Assembly (NCBI GenBank): GCA_020629135.1
Contig: JAHDDX010000020.1
Span: forward strand, 1 to 39,746
Direction of reading: 5' to 3'
Length of the DNA stretch: 39,746 bases
Source: Hellea sp.
GTDB taxonomy: Bacteria > Pseudomonadota > Alphaproteobacteria > Caulobacterales > Maricaulaceae
Under the pieces are notes generated by a model. It saw only the letters and a program-made list of their open reading frames with translations, ran no database searches and was not told the origin of the DNA. The position numbers were made by a program, and so were the translations under genes. Of the stretch, positions 13,295 to 21,595 are shown piece by piece. The stretch's first letter is position 1. Every line of letters starts with the position of its first letter.

Positions 13295-14821
13295 ATGATG
13301 TTGCAATTCAGTTCACCGGAAAACACCATGGAAATGCTGACGGGCACCGCCATTCGCGGGTTGAACCTCTTGGGTTCAATGTTCCTGTTCGCACTGGGGA
13401 TTTTGGTTCTCGGATTTGTTATTTTGTTCATTCTCGATATTTCTCAGACTCAAGATGCGGTTCGTCGCAACTATCCAGTCATTGGTCGCTTTCGAAAACT
13501 ATTCTCCACATTAGGTGAGTTTTTCCGCCAATACTTTTTTGCCATGGATCGAGAGGAATTGCCGTTTAACCGGGCCGAACGGGATTGGATCGAAGGCGTC
13601 ACCAAGCATGGCACAGAGACCGTTCCGTTTGGGTCTACGCGGTCAATGGCCCCAGGCGCGGCCATTTTTGCCAATGGCATGTTTCCCAAGCAAGACGGAG
13701 AACACACGCCTCAACCGGCTTTTGTGATCGGGCGAGATACGCCCAATCCATACGCCCCCACAAGTTTCTTTAATATTTCAGCTATGAGTTATGGATCATT
13801 ATCTAAACCCGCCGTCCAGGCCCTCTCGCACGGGGCCCAGCTCGCCGGGTGCTGGCTCAATACAGGCGAAGGCGGAGTCTCACCATATCATATGGAAGGC
13901 GAATGCGATCTTGTGTTTCAATTGGGCACCGCCAAATTCGGCGCTCGAAATGATGACAGCAGCCTTAATCCGGAAAAACTGAAAGAGATTTGTCAAAACC
14001 CGAATATCAAAATGATCGAGCTGAAGCTCAGCCAGGGGGCCAAGCCCGGTAAAGGCGGAATTCTACCAGCCAAAAAGGTCACCGAAGAAATCGCGCAAAT
14101 TCGCGGCATTCCGGTAGGGCAATCGGCTATTTCGCCTAATCGCCACGTTGAAGCCTCAAACCCTGCTGAACTCTTGGATTTGCTCAATCAAATTCGCGAC
14201 GCGTCAGGCAGACCAACTGGTATAAAGTTTGTGATTGGCAATATGCACCCCGTAAAAGAACTCGTGGCGGAAATCAAAAAGCGCGGCGCGAAAAGCGCCC
14301 CTGATTTCATCACTATTGATGGGGGGGACGGCGGAACCGGCGCCGCCCCGCTGCCTTTGATCGATAATGTCGGCTTGACCATTCGCGAAAGCCTGCCAGC
14401 AATGGATGACCTCTTAAGGGATAATGATTTGCGGGACCGTATCGCCCTCATCGCCAGTGGTAAGTTAATCACACCTGCTGAAGTCGCCTGGGCCTTTTGC
14501 GCAGGGGCTGATTTCGTCAACTCGGCGCGTGGCTTCATGTTTTCACTTGGCTGTATTCAAGCTTTGAAATGCAATCAAAACACCTGTCCGACAGGTATAA
14601 CGACCCATGACAGACGACTTCAAAAGGGTTTGGACCCGGAACGTAAATCGGTTCGGGTTTCAAATTATTGCAAATCTATGTGCAAAGAAGTCGAGATGAT
14701 CGCTCATTCCTGCGGCGTTGATCACCCCCGCCAACTCACCCGGGATCATGTCATGATTGTCCAAGCATCCGGGCGCTCAAAACCATTTTCGCAAGTTTGG
14801 GACCGCAGTCGCTATTTATAA
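13295..14821 (+). CDS. Membrane-anchored FMN-binding glutamate synthase-like protein
   Basis: This 508-residue protein has an N-terminal hydrophobic segment (GSMFLFALGILVLGFVILFI) and then the FMN-barrel/iron-sulfur domain of glutamate synthase large subunits. Visible motifs are FNISAMSYGSLS, NTGEGGVSPYH, IKLSQG-like KLSQGAKPGKGG, DFITIDGGDGGTGAAP, and the [3Fe-4S] cysteines GC-x5-C-x4-CPTGI. The glutaminase and C-terminal domains of GltB are absent, so it is a stand-alone barrel protein of the kind annotated as the FMN-binding glutamate synthase family; its substrate is not established. The start could be 13295, 13298 or 13328, since none has a strong ribosome-binding site. Its stop overlaps the stop of the convergent dehalogenase-like gene by six bases. 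Confidence 0.85.
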   Translation: MMLQFSSPENTMEMLTGTAIRGLNLLGSMFLFALGILVLGFVILFILDISQTQDAVRRNYPVIGRFRKLFSTLGEFFRQYFFAMDREELPFNRAERDWIEGVTKHGTETVPFGSTRSMAPGAAIFANGMFPKQDGEHTPQPAFVIGRDTPNPYAPTSFFNISAMSYGSLSKPAVQALSHGAQLAGCWLNTGEGGVSPYHMEGECDLVFQLGTAKFGARNDDSSLNPEKLKEICQNPNIKMIELKLSQGAKPGKGGILPAKKVTEEIAQIRGIPVGQSAISPNRHVEASNPAELLDLLNQIRDASGRPTGIKFVIGNMHPVKELVAEIKKRGAKSAPDFITIDGGDGGTGAAPLPLIDNVGLTIRESLPAMDDLLRDNDLRDRIALIASGKLITPAEVAWAFCAGADFVNSARGFMFSLGCIQALKCNQNTCPTGITTHDRRLQKGLDPERKSVRVSNYCKSMCKEVEMIAHSCGVDHPRQLTRDHVMIVQASGRSKPFSQVWDRSRYL

Positions 14822-15724
14822 GCTGGCGCAAAAGTCGACGATAATTTCGGACAATTCTTTGGGACAGTCTTCCTGAAGAAAGTGCCCGCCACCTTGGACC
14901 GTGGTATGGGCTTGCCCCTCACAACCGGGTATTAATTTTTGAAGCAGTTTATCGGACCCTTTGGTGACCGGGTCTGAATCAGAAAAACAGGTCAAAAACG
15001 GCTTTTCAAATTTAGACAGGACTTTCCAGGCTTTAACGTTGTCGGCCGCGCCGTCCATATCTTCGGATACGGGCACTAAAGACGGAAAAATCCGCGCCCC
15101 CGCTTTAAAGGTTTCATCCGGATAAGGCGCATCATAGGCCTCTCTGACACCTTCGCCGAGCTCCTTGACTGTCCCGCCTTGGATAACACCGCCCGTCGGA
15201 AAAACCGGTACAGTCTGCGAAAAGGTTTTCCAGCTTTCAAAGGCCTCTGAAGGTTTGCCACGCCCCGTCGGCAAAAACGTATTGCCCGCGATAACACCAG
15301 AAAACCTATCCGGAAAATCAGCAACAAGTCGCAATCCGATTAACCCGCCCCAATCCTGACAAAACAGGACAGCGTCATTGACATTCACCCGTTCAAACCA
15401 CTCCCGCATCCAACTTACATGCTTCGTATAGGTATAATCACTTGTCTTAGAGGGCTTATCCGACCGGCCAAACCCCACAAGATCAGGGGCCAGAACGCGC
15501 ATTCCAGCGGCGGACACATTTTTGATCATATATCGATACAGATAAGACCAGCTCGGTTCACCGTGCATCATTATGACGGTGCGGCCATCTGCAGGCCCTT
15601 CATCCACAAAGTGAATACGAATATCGCCGAGGTCCGCATCCTCGATATTCAAATATCTTGGGGTGAAATCATAGCCGGGGAGATTTACAAACTGATTGTC
15701 TGGGGTTCGTAATACGCGGCTCAT
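14816..15724 (-). CDS. Haloalkane dehalogenase-like alpha/beta hydrolase
   Basis: The 302-residue protein has motifs of subfamily I haloalkane dehalogenases (DhlA/DhmA type). HGEPSWSYLYR carries E56, CQDWGG carries nucleophile D124 with halide-binding W125, a cap-domain tryptophan lies in ESWKTF (W165), the acid is in FSDSDPVT, and H281 is in GGGHFLQED. An aspartate nucleophile followed by tryptophan separates these enzymes from serine esterases. The expected reaction is hydrolysis of haloalkanes to alcohol and halide; the natural substrate is unknown. A related epoxide hydrolase is less likely because of the HGEP and DW motifs. It follows the ParB-fold gene by eight bases, in an apparent operon. 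Confidence 0.8.
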   Translation of the reverse strand: MSRVLRTPDNQFVNLPGYDFTPRYLNIEDADLGDIRIHFVDEGPADGRTVIMMHGEPSWSYLYRYMIKNVSAAGMRVLAPDLVGFGRSDKPSKTSDYTYTKHVSWMREWFERVNVNDAVLFCQDWGGLIGLRLVADFPDRFSGVIAGNTFLPTGRGKPSEAFESWKTFSQTVPVFPTGGVIQGGTVKELGEGVREAYDAPYPDETFKAGARIFPSLVPVSEDMDGAADNVKAWKVLSKFEKPFLTCFSDSDPVTKGSDKLLQKLIPGCEGQAHTTVQGGGHFLQEDCPKELSEIIVDFCASL

Positions 15725-15732
15725 GATCTCTC

Positions 15733-15978
15733 CTAATGTTTTCGGGCCTGGACAATATGCGCATCAATATGAACGCTGCCTAACAATTTGAGAGCCTCTA
15801 ACCTATGTAACCCTTCTTGCAGGACATAACGTCCTTTGCCCTCCCGGACATAAATCGGACTTTTCTGCCCGTTTTCCAGTATATCTTCGGCCAAGGGCAT
15901 AATTTTATCCTCGTCCAAAGTCTTTTTCTTTCCGGCCGGAATGTAAACTTCTGAAATCGGAATTTTAACGACGCGCAT
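15733..15978 (-). CDS. Stand-alone ParB/sulfiredoxin-fold mini-protein
   Basis: The 81-residue protein consists only of a ParB N-terminal-like domain: VVKIPISEVYIPAGKK, then MPLAEDILENGQKSPIYVREGKGRYVLQEGLHRLEALKLLG. The GLHR motif corresponds to the G-x-x-R/H box that, in ParB, binds nucleotide. There is no helix-turn-helix or dimerisation domain, so a chromosome-partitioning role is unlikely. Such single domains may act as nucleotide-binding or kinase/nuclease-like modules. GGGAGG precedes the ATG by eight bases. It is first in a two-gene unit with the dehalogenase-like gene, and divergent from the FAH-family gene. Confidence 0.7.
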   Translation of the reverse strand: MRVVKIPISEVYIPAGKKKTLDEDKIMPLAEDILENGQKSPIYVREGKGRYVLQEGLHRLEALKLLGSVHIDAHIVQARKH

Positions 15979-16042
15979 TGGCGGGCCTCCCTCTTTAGTT
16001 TAATATGACCGAGCGGGCCCGGGCACGCAATGAGGAACCGAT

Positions 16043-16693
16043 ATGGAATATGTATTTTCTCCAGCTGAACCAGTAAGCTTGCCCGTGGCGGGCACTGAAA
16101 AGCGGTTTCCTGTACGCCGGATATATTGCATCGGTAAGAATTATACGGATCATGTCATTGAAATGGGCGGCGACGTCGAGCGATCAGAGCCAGTGTTTTT
16201 CACGAAAGCCGCTGAAACCATCGTTCACACAGATTCCGAAATTCCGTTTCCACCTAATACTGAAAACTTGCATTATGAGGTCGAACTGGTGGTGGCTATA
16301 GGCCCTGACGGCGTTTTTGGGTATGGCGTCGGGATAGATATGACCCGGCGTGACATTCAGGCCGCCGCTAAATCCAAAGGCGCACCCTGGGATCGAGCCA
16401 AGAGTTTTTCAAAAAGCGCGCCTTGCTCCAAGCTGACCCAGGCCAAAGAGGTGGACGTCTCAAAGGCCCATATGGTTCTTCGTAAAAATGGTGAGATTGT
16501 TCAGGCCTCCTGCGTCTCAAATATGATCTGGTCTGTAGACGAAATCATCTCTCGTCTTAGTGAAGACATGGATCTGCAGGCTGGCGATCTGATTTTCACC
16601 GGAACTCCGGAAGGTGTCGGACCTGTGGTTCCTGGTGATGAATTGTCTGGTGGGATAGAAGGCTTAGAACGGATTAGTGTTCGTTTCGTCTAG
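16043..16693 (+). CDS. Fumarylacetoacetate hydrolase (FAH) family protein
   Basis: The 216-residue protein has the single-domain FAH length. Motifs: RRIYCIGKNYTDHVIEMGG, PVFFTKAAETIV, the metal-binding YEVELVVAIG, and FTGTPEGVGPV near the end. Family members are divalent-metal hydrolases or decarboxylases acting on acylpyruvates and related 2-oxo acids. The closest described types of this size are acylpyruvase/oxaloacetate decarboxylase (FAHD1-like) enzymes, but the substrate cannot be read from sequence. GAGGA precedes the ATG. Its stop overlaps that of the convergent DUF1684 gene by four bases. Confidence 0.85.
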   Translation: MEYVFSPAEPVSLPVAGTEKRFPVRRIYCIGKNYTDHVIEMGGDVERSEPVFFTKAAETIVHTDSEIPFPPNTENLHYEVELVVAIGPDGVFGYGVGIDMTRRDIQAAAKSKGAPWDRAKSFSKSAPCSKLTQAKEVDVSKAHMVLRKNGEIVQASCVSNMIWSVDEIISRLSEDMDLQAGDLIFTGTPEGVGPVVPGDELSGGIEGLERISVRFV

Positions 16694-17586
16694 CGTTTCG
16701 CGTCCTCAAAACTTTCTCCCATTGGGATAGCCGCATCGATATGGGTCGGAATAACGGGACAGTTATAGGCATCCGTTCGCGCACAATAGGGATTATACAA
16801 ACGATTTAAATCTATTGTCACGGTTGTAGGCGGATAAGCTCCAAATCCGACAACGTCGAGATAGCGACCAACGCCGTAACTTGTTTTCCCGCTCGTCGCG
16901 TCCGTAAACCCGGTGAATAGGCTGGTAATACCTTCGGACTTTTCAGGCAGGGTGTAGGAATACATAGGGAGAGATATAGTCTCATTATTATATTCGAATT
17001 CGGCGCTGCCCAGCTTATAAAACCGCTTGGTCATTCCGCGTTCGGTATCCAAAATTACAGGCACAACAATTGGATCCTGCTTATAGTTGGCCGTCACAAT
17101 GCCTTGCGGTTCGTAGGAATAAAAAGTCAGTCCTTCGAATTCGGAAACAACTTCACTCTGATCATCAAACATTATCAAGCGAATTTGTTGCTGGGTATCC
17201 GAAAGAAATTCGGTCGACTTTATCAGCGTAAATCGATCATCAAGTTTTAGCACCCGATCTATAACCCCGGTTTCCGGCATTTTTGCATCCGCCGATATGG
17301 GGCTCCAAAGAACATCCCCTTTTTCGTGACGTATCCGCCAGACGATATTGGCATCATCGCCGGGTTTAGTCGTGAGGTCCAATTCATCGCCAAGCTTTAC
17401 AACATAAGCCGTTTCACCCTCAGGCAGATAAGTATAATCGACATTTTTCAAAATGGCTGTGGGTCCGGCTGTATAGGCCGCTTCCAACCCATTGGCCCAT
17501 TGCTGCCAGTGTGATTGATCGGTCGGCATAGTGGCGCAGGTTGTGAGGGCAAAAGTCGTTGCAAAACCAAGAATAATTTTTTTCAT
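16690..17586 (-). CDS. DUF1684 family envelope protein
   Basis: The ATG at 17586 is chosen because it gives a signal sequence (MKKIILGFATTFALTTC), while the longer frame upstream would run through the globin gene. The signal ends in TTCATMP, which could be a weak lipobox with Cys at residue 17. The 298-residue product carries the DUF1684 pattern: LTFYSYEP, a middle beta-rich part, then GVGRYLDV, DLNRLYNPYCARTDAYNCPVIP and the closing GESFEDAKR. The function of the family is not known. It is 46 bases downstream of the globin gene and may be read from the same promoter. Confidence 0.75.
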   Translation of the reverse strand: MKKIILGFATTFALTTCATMPTDQSHWQQWANGLEAAYTAGPTAILKNVDYTYLPEGETAYVVKLGDELDLTTKPGDDANIVWRIRHEKGDVLWSPISADAKMPETGVIDRVLKLDDRFTLIKSTEFLSDTQQQIRLIMFDDQSEVVSEFEGLTFYSYEPQGIVTANYKQDPIVVPVILDTERGMTKRFYKLGSAEFEYNNETISLPMYSYTLPEKSEGITSLFTGFTDATSGKTSYGVGRYLDVVGFGAYPPTTVTIDLNRLYNPYCARTDAYNCPVIPTHIDAAIPMGESFEDAKR

Positions 17587-17632
17587 AGCTCGTCTTAGCA
17601 AGGCGATCAGCCGATGCAAGCTTAGAACACCG

Positions 17633-18055
17633 TCAGCGCTGGCGGGATCGCAAAGCCGAAACCTCTTGAAAAGCATGATCAGCCTCGCCCATTTTATCAT
17701 AATGAAAGGCCAGGCCCATTTGTAGGCTTTGCGCAATTCTCTCCGCCATTTCGCCAAAAGCTCGCGCTTTGTCTTCGGATAATGCTTCTTCAGCTGTGTT
17801 CGAAAACAAATCGAGCCAGCGCCGAAAATGTGTCGGGGTCAGTCCGGATAAAGTCAGATGCTTAAGCATTGGATTACCTTTAAACCGTCCGGTTTTTAAA
17901 AAAATAGACGACCAGAAATCAACGATATGCTTTTCATGCCGATCCCATTGGTCCGCATTAATTCGGATGGCAAATACGGGGCCGAGCAAATCATCACGGC
18001 GAATGCGGGCATAAAACCGACTAACCACTAGCTCTATGTCAGCCTCACTGATCAT
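17633..18055 (-). CDS. Group III truncated haemoglobin
   Basis: The 140-residue protein has trHb3 features: FYARIRRDDLLGPVF at the start, WDRHEKHIVDFWSSIFLKTGRF (helix B-E region), then LTPTHFRRWLDLF with the proximal histidine H76. Group III globins bind haem and react with oxygen and nitric oxide; several are induced by NO. It is encoded downstream of a small membrane protein and across from an nsrR gene with an NsrR-like site between, which points to NO detoxification. A seven-base gap to the small gene indicates co-transcription. Confidence 0.88.
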   Translation of the reverse strand: MISEADIELVVSRFYARIRRDDLLGPVFAIRINADQWDRHEKHIVDFWSSIFLKTGRFKGNPMLKHLTLSGLTPTHFRRWLDLFSNTAEEALSEDKARAFGEMAERIAQSLQMGLAFHYDKMGEADHAFQEVSALRSRQR

Positions 18056-18062
18056 GGGAAAC

Positions 18063-18233
18063 TAACGCAAAGCAATCGGCAATATGATCATCACGCCGAG
18101 TGCACCCCAAAACACCATATTAAGAAGCGAACGAAATACGCCCCCATCATTTTCGACCGAAATATCCAGCGCATTCAGAACTAAGGTTCCCGGCAAAAGA
18201 AACAAATTGGTCAATGCTTTGAGAAAGCTCATA
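18063..18233 (-). CDS. Small membrane protein (56 aa) in the NsrR/trHb module
   Basis: This short frame runs from ATG 18233 to TAG at 18063. AGGTGA is spaced three bases before the ATG. The product starts MSFLKALTNLFLLPGTLVLN and ends in a hydrophobic segment, NMVFWGALGVMIILPIAL, so one or two membrane segments are expected, with a polar SVENDGG loop between. It is the first gene after the NsrR-like site and ends seven bases before the truncated haemoglobin, so the two are probably translated together. It could anchor the globin or help a respiratory complex; that is inference. I do not recognise the family. Confidence 0.65.
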
Positions 18234-18243
18234 AATCACCTAT

Positions 18244-18266
18244 AATACGTATTTAATTTGCGTATT
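18244..18266. promoter_or_regulatory. NsrR-like operator between nsrR and the globin operon
   Basis: The 23-base sequence fits the 11-1-11 NsrR layout. AATACGTATTT matches the consensus half-site AAGATGYATTT at 9 of 11 positions; the other half, read on the minus strand, is AATACGCAAAT (7 of 11). The inner AATACG/CGTATT arms are exact. It begins 11 bases before the small membrane gene's ATG and about 50 bases before nsrR, so one site could control both directions. Candidate promoter elements for the left operon are TTGCTT and TAAATA on the minus strand. Confidence 0.5.
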
Positions 18267-18315
18267 AAATAAAGCAACTCTATAGATCAAGTGACAGACT
18301 GCCACAGGGAACCTT

Positions 18316-18747
18316 ATGCAAATTACGACATTTTCCGATTATACTCTTCGCGTCTTGATTTATCTGGCGACACGACCAAACGAAAAAACCACGGCCGCCG
18401 CCATAGCCCAAGCTTACGGTGTATCATTTCATCATATTGCGAAAACCGCCCAATGGTTGTCCCGGCATGGCTATGTCGCGTCTGAACGCGGACGCAATGG
18501 CGGCCTTTATCTGACCCGCGACAAAACTGAGATCAATATTGGAGCAGTCTTGCGTCAAACTGAGGCTGATACGTCATTGGTCGATTGCATGAAATCCGAT
18601 GGTGGCGATTGCTGCATCGCCCCGTCATGTGGACTGAAATTCGCGCTCACTCAGGCGCAAGAAGCATTCTATAAGGCGCTGGATCAATTCACCTTGAATG
18701 ACATCACCCAAAAGCAAACCGCACTTTCTGAGTTACTTGGCCTTTAA
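18316..18747 (+). CDS. nsrR: Rrf2-family nitric-oxide-sensing repressor NsrR
   Basis: The 143-residue protein has the Rrf2 winged helix (MQITTFSDYTLRVLIYLATR, then HHIAKTAQWLSRHGYVASERGRNGGLYLTR). The cluster-binding cysteines follow the NsrR pattern: C91 in LVDC, C99/C100, and C105 in CCIAPSCGLK. NsrR holds an iron-sulfur cluster that NO destroys, releasing repression of NO-protection genes. IscR and RirA have different cysteine spacing. Its divergent neighbour is a truncated-haemoglobin operon with an NsrR-like site between, so it probably represses that operon and perhaps itself. Confidence 0.88.
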   Translation: MQITTFSDYTLRVLIYLATRPNEKTTAAAIAQAYGVSFHHIAKTAQWLSRHGYVASERGRNGGLYLTRDKTEINIGAVLRQTEADTSLVDCMKSDGGDCCIAPSCGLKFALTQAQEAFYKALDQFTLNDITQKQTALSELLGL

Positions 18748-18839
18748 GAGATATTGTTGCGCAGCCATTCAAATTTATGTCTTGGCCTTGCGCATAGTTC
18801 GGCGTTAGCTTCCACTGAACCAAAAATAAGGAATCCCGC

Positions 18840-19361
18840 ATGAGCAATACAATTTCAATGATGGTCACGTCATCGACCACACAAATGCTGACCACCCTCG
18901 CCCACATCCTTAAGAAAGGTCAGGATCACGCCAAGTCACGCGAGATTGACGAAGCCAATTTCCTCAACATGCGGCTATCACCTGATATGTTCAATTTGAT
19001 CAAACAGGTTCAAACCGCCTGCGACTTGTCAGCGCGCGGTGCCGCCCGTCTGGCCGGCGCGGATATGCCCAGTTTCCCCGACGAAGAAACCACATTTGAT
19101 GAGCTGATTAAACGGGTCAATGATACGCTCGCATTTGCACAGGCTCAGGACAATGACGCTATGGACAAGGATCCCATGTCCATTGTCACTTTGGAAACGC
19201 CGCGTGGTAACCTGGAATTTCCGAAAATGGCCTATATGTCGAACTTCCTCTTGCCGAACATCTACTTTCATACGTCCATGGCCTATGCGCTTTTGAGACA
19301 CGGCGGAGTGGAACTTGGTAAGCTGGACTTTCTCGCTGGCGGAAGAATGCCGGGGGGATAG
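18840..19361 (+). CDS. DUF1993 family protein
   Basis: The 173-residue cytoplasmic protein matches the DUF1993 pattern: MVTSSTTQMLTTLAHILKKGQDHA, then LSPDMFNLIKQVQTACDLSARGAARLAG, TFDELIKRVNDTLAFA, and NFLLPNIYFHTSMAYALLRHGGVELGKLDFLAG. Members are helical proteins distantly related to DinB-type four-helix bundles. The function is unknown. It starts about 90 bases after nsrR with AAGGAATCCCGC before the ATG, and could share nsrR's transcript, although the gap suggests its own promoter. Confidence 0.8.
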   Translation: MSNTISMMVTSSTTQMLTTLAHILKKGQDHAKSREIDEANFLNMRLSPDMFNLIKQVQTACDLSARGAARLAGADMPSFPDEETTFDELIKRVNDTLAFAQAQDNDAMDKDPMSIVTLETPRGNLEFPKMAYMSNFLLPNIYFHTSMAYALLRHGGVELGKLDFLAGGRMPGG

Positions 19362-19430
19362 GTGACTGCAAGCTCCTATCGACAACAGGCTGTAAATTTT
19401 TATATTACGCGCGATTAAATGGGGGGATTT

Positions 19431-19832
19431 ATGTCCACACAAAAAAAACTCGCTTTGCTGCCATTTTTACTAGCTGTTCCAGCAGTGCTGTTCGCAAATG
19501 TGGCATTCGCCGAGGATGCTTATGAAATCGCTTACCCGCCATATATTAAATCAGTATATCAGAAAGAAGATTTTGCCGCGCAATGTGTCGTTGTTTATGA
19601 GCAAGCCAAAAGAAATGCGGTCGACGAAAGCAATGAACGCCGCGCGGAATTGCGTGTTGATTTATGGGAACAAGAACTCGAAACATTAGTCGAGAAGAAA
19701 AAACGCCGCAAGAAACTCGTTAAAAATGAGCGCAAATCATATAGTTCAAACGATCTTCTCTCAGCGATTAAAAATGCGAAAAAGTCCATGCAATGTGACT
19801 TTCCGACCGAAGATCTTAGAAATATCGGTTAA
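19431..19832 (+). CDS. Secreted protein of unknown function, charged helical
   Basis: The ATG at 19431 is preferred over 19419 because GGGGGGA lies just before it and the protein then starts with a clean signal peptide (MSTQKKLALLP, cleavage after ANVAFA near residue 25). The mature part starts EDAYEIAYPPYIKSVYQ, has one Cys in AAQCVVVYEQAK, a highly charged helical middle (VEKKKRRKKLVKNERK), and a second Cys near the end (SMQCDFPTEDL). The two cysteines could form a disulfide closing a helical hairpin. No family recognised. Its stop is six bases from the stop of the convergent mtnP. Confidence 0.65.
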   Translation: MSTQKKLALLPFLLAVPAVLFANVAFAEDAYEIAYPPYIKSVYQKEDFAAQCVVVYEQAKRNAVDESNERRAELRVDLWEQELETLVEKKKRRKKLVKNERKSYSSNDLLSAIKNAKKSMQCDFPTEDLRNIG

Positions 19833-19838
19833 ATCCGT

Positions 19839-20714
19839 TCAACCCAAAACCCGGCCCGCAACAGCGTCCAGCTTGGCGATCAATTTTGGGTCGCGGGCTT
19901 CAGGCGCGGTGATCAAAGCAACGTCGAGATTGGTCTCTATGCCCTGTGGGCTAGGTGTGCGTTCGGTCTTGGCCAAATGGGGGATCAGATGCCGAACCGT
20001 ATCTCGCGCCGTATGCGCATTTTTCATCAAGACCGCAATAACGGCCGCAACATCGACATTGCCATGATCCGGGTGCCAACAATCGTAATCTGTCACCATA
20101 CCTATCGTAGCATAAGGAAGCTCAGCCTCGCGGGCGAGCTTGGCTTCCGGCATATTGGTCATGCCGATAATATCGCAACCCCATTGCCGATAGAGCTCAC
20201 TTTCGGCGCGGGTTGAAAATTGCGGCCCTTCCATGGCCAGATATGTACCGCCGCGATGGACCTTTGCGCCAGCGGCTTTCGCCGCGGCCGCCGCCACCCC
20301 GGCCAATCGATTACAAACCGGATCCGCCATAGACACATGGGCCACCAGTCCTTTGCCAAAAAAGGACGAGACACGCCCCTTGGTGCGGTCAATAAACTGA
20401 TCGACAATGACGAAATCCCCGGGCGCGTAGTCTTCTTTCAAAGAGCCCACCGCCGACAAAGACAACAGATCCGTACATCCTGCCCGTTTGAGCGCGTCTA
20501 TATTGGCGCGGAAGTTTAAATCGCTTGGCGATAAAGGATGACCGCGTCCATGACGCGGCAGGAAGCGGAGTTTTACGCCGTCGAGCTCGGCAAATAAAAT
20601 ATCGTCCGAGGGCTGTCCCCAGGGTGTATCAATCGAGATCCACTGACGGTTCTCAAGCCCGTCGATATCGTAAAGACCGGACCCACCGATTACACCCAAT
20701 ACCCATTCACTCAT
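19839..20714 (-). CDS. mtnP: S-methyl-5'-thioadenosine phosphorylase
   Basis: This 291-residue enzyme of the PNP/MTAP phosphorylase family has VIGGSGLYDIDGL at the N-terminus, FLPRHGRGHPLSPSDLNFRANI (phosphate binding), DFVIVDQFIDRTKGR, AMEGPQFSTRAESELYR, IIGMTNMPEAKLAREAELPYA, and VTDYDCWHP. The TNMPEA and D-Y-D-C-W signature indicates MTAP rather than purine nucleoside phosphorylase. It cleaves methylthioadenosine, the by-product of polyamine (and homoserine-lactone) synthesis, to adenine and methylthioribose-1-phosphate in methionine salvage. It is separated from petC by a terminator, so it has its own promoter. Confidence 0.92.
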   Translation of the reverse strand: MSEWVLGVIGGSGLYDIDGLENRQWISIDTPWGQPSDDILFAELDGVKLRFLPRHGRGHPLSPSDLNFRANIDALKRAGCTDLLSLSAVGSLKEDYAPGDFVIVDQFIDRTKGRVSSFFGKGLVAHVSMADPVCNRLAGVAAAAAKAAGAKVHRGGTYLAMEGPQFSTRAESELYRQWGCDIIGMTNMPEAKLAREAELPYATIGMVTDYDCWHPDHGNVDVAAVIAVLMKNAHTARDTVRHLIPHLAKTERTPSPQGIETNLDVALITAPEARDPKLIAKLDAVAGRVLG

Positions 20715-20741
20715 GACAATCTCCTTGCCCTAACCCCTAAC

Positions 20742-20772
20742 AAAAAAACCGCCCGGTACAAGCGGGCGGTTT
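20742..20772 (-). terminator. petABC operon terminator
   Basis: On the minus strand AAACCGCCCG and CGGGCGGTTT form a 10-base-pair stem with a seven-base loop, running into a T-run (complement of 20742-20748). It starts about 24 bases after the petC stop. Confidence 0.9.
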
Positions 20773-20795
20773 CTAAACTTGCTGTGATCGGCGTC

Positions 20796-21593
20796 TTAGT
20801 GTTCAACGTTCCGCCAGACCCGCTTATAGGAAATATAAGCCAGGATTGCGAGGATCAGCAGATAGATCATAGTCGCGGTACCGGTCTGCTTGCGGACTTC
20901 CATTTTCGGGTCAGCCGACCAGGCCAGGAATTCGGTCACGTCTTTCGCCATTTGGTCCACGGTCGCTTCGGTACCGTCGGCATATTCAACCATGCCGTCA
21001 GAAAGCGGAGCCGCCATGGCCATCTGACCACCATAGGCTTTGTTGTAGAACACGTCGTCCTTATCGTAGCTGATCAGGATATTATAGAGCCAGTCTGCAC
21101 CGCCCGTGCGGGCTTTGGCCATAACCGACAGATCCGGCGGCGCTTTGCCATTATTACTGGCTGCTGCTGCGGCTGCATTGTCATAGATCGCCGGGAAGCG
21201 GTCTGCTGGAATACCGGGGCGCTCAATGGCGTCACCTGTATCCAGATCGATGTCCTGAATTGTCCAGTCCGCTGCAAAAGCTTTGACATAAGGATTGTCA
21301 TTCGGGTTCGGATAGGCCTCGTCATAATAAGGGCCGCCCTTATCGCCGAGGTGCCGGAAAGACAGGAATTTCAGCTGGTGACAGGATGAACAAACCTCAC
21401 GGTATACCTGATAGCCGCGTTGCATAGCCGCACGATCATAGGTTCCGAAAGGTCCGTTAAAGTGCCAGTGCACATGTTTCATTTCATAGTCGCTGGAACC
21501 TCCGGCGGCATAAGCGACGCCCAGGCCAACACCGGTAATCGCCGCAAGAGATGTGGCTGCGATCAGGAGCGTTTTCTTCATGACAGTTTTCAT
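20796..21593 (-). CDS. petC: Ubiquinol-cytochrome c reductase, cytochrome c1
   Basis: This is the 265-residue cytochrome c1 of complex III. An N-terminal export signal (MKKTLLIAATSLAAITG) precedes the haem c site C68-S-S-C71-H72. The family stretch CHQLKFLSFRHL, the region around GGQMAMAAPLSDGMVEY with the Met axial ligand, and the C-terminal membrane anchor MIYLLILAILAYISYKRVW are all present. It passes electrons from the Rieske centre to a soluble cytochrome c. It is the last gene of petABC, two bases after petB, with a strong terminator behind. Confidence 0.95.
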   Translation of the reverse strand: MKTVMKKTLLIAATSLAAITGVGLGVAYAAGGSSDYEMKHVHWHFNGPFGTYDRAAMQRGYQVYREVCSSCHQLKFLSFRHLGDKGGPYYDEAYPNPNDNPYVKAFAADWTIQDIDLDTGDAIERPGIPADRFPAIYDNAAAAAASNNGKAPPDLSVMAKARTGGADWLYNILISYDKDDVFYNKAYGGQMAMAAPLSDGMVEYADGTEATVDQMAKDVTEFLAWSADPKMEVRKQTGTATMIYLLILAILAYISYKRVWRNVEH

Positions 21594-21595
21594 GC

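Noticed and set aside
17587-17757. Upstream extension of the DUF1684 frame
   Set aside because: It overlaps the truncated-haemoglobin gene and lacks a signal peptide; the ATG at 17586 gives one.
20784-21389. 201-aa plus-strand frame opposite petC
   Set aside because: Antisense to a well-supported cytochrome c1 gene; no family features.
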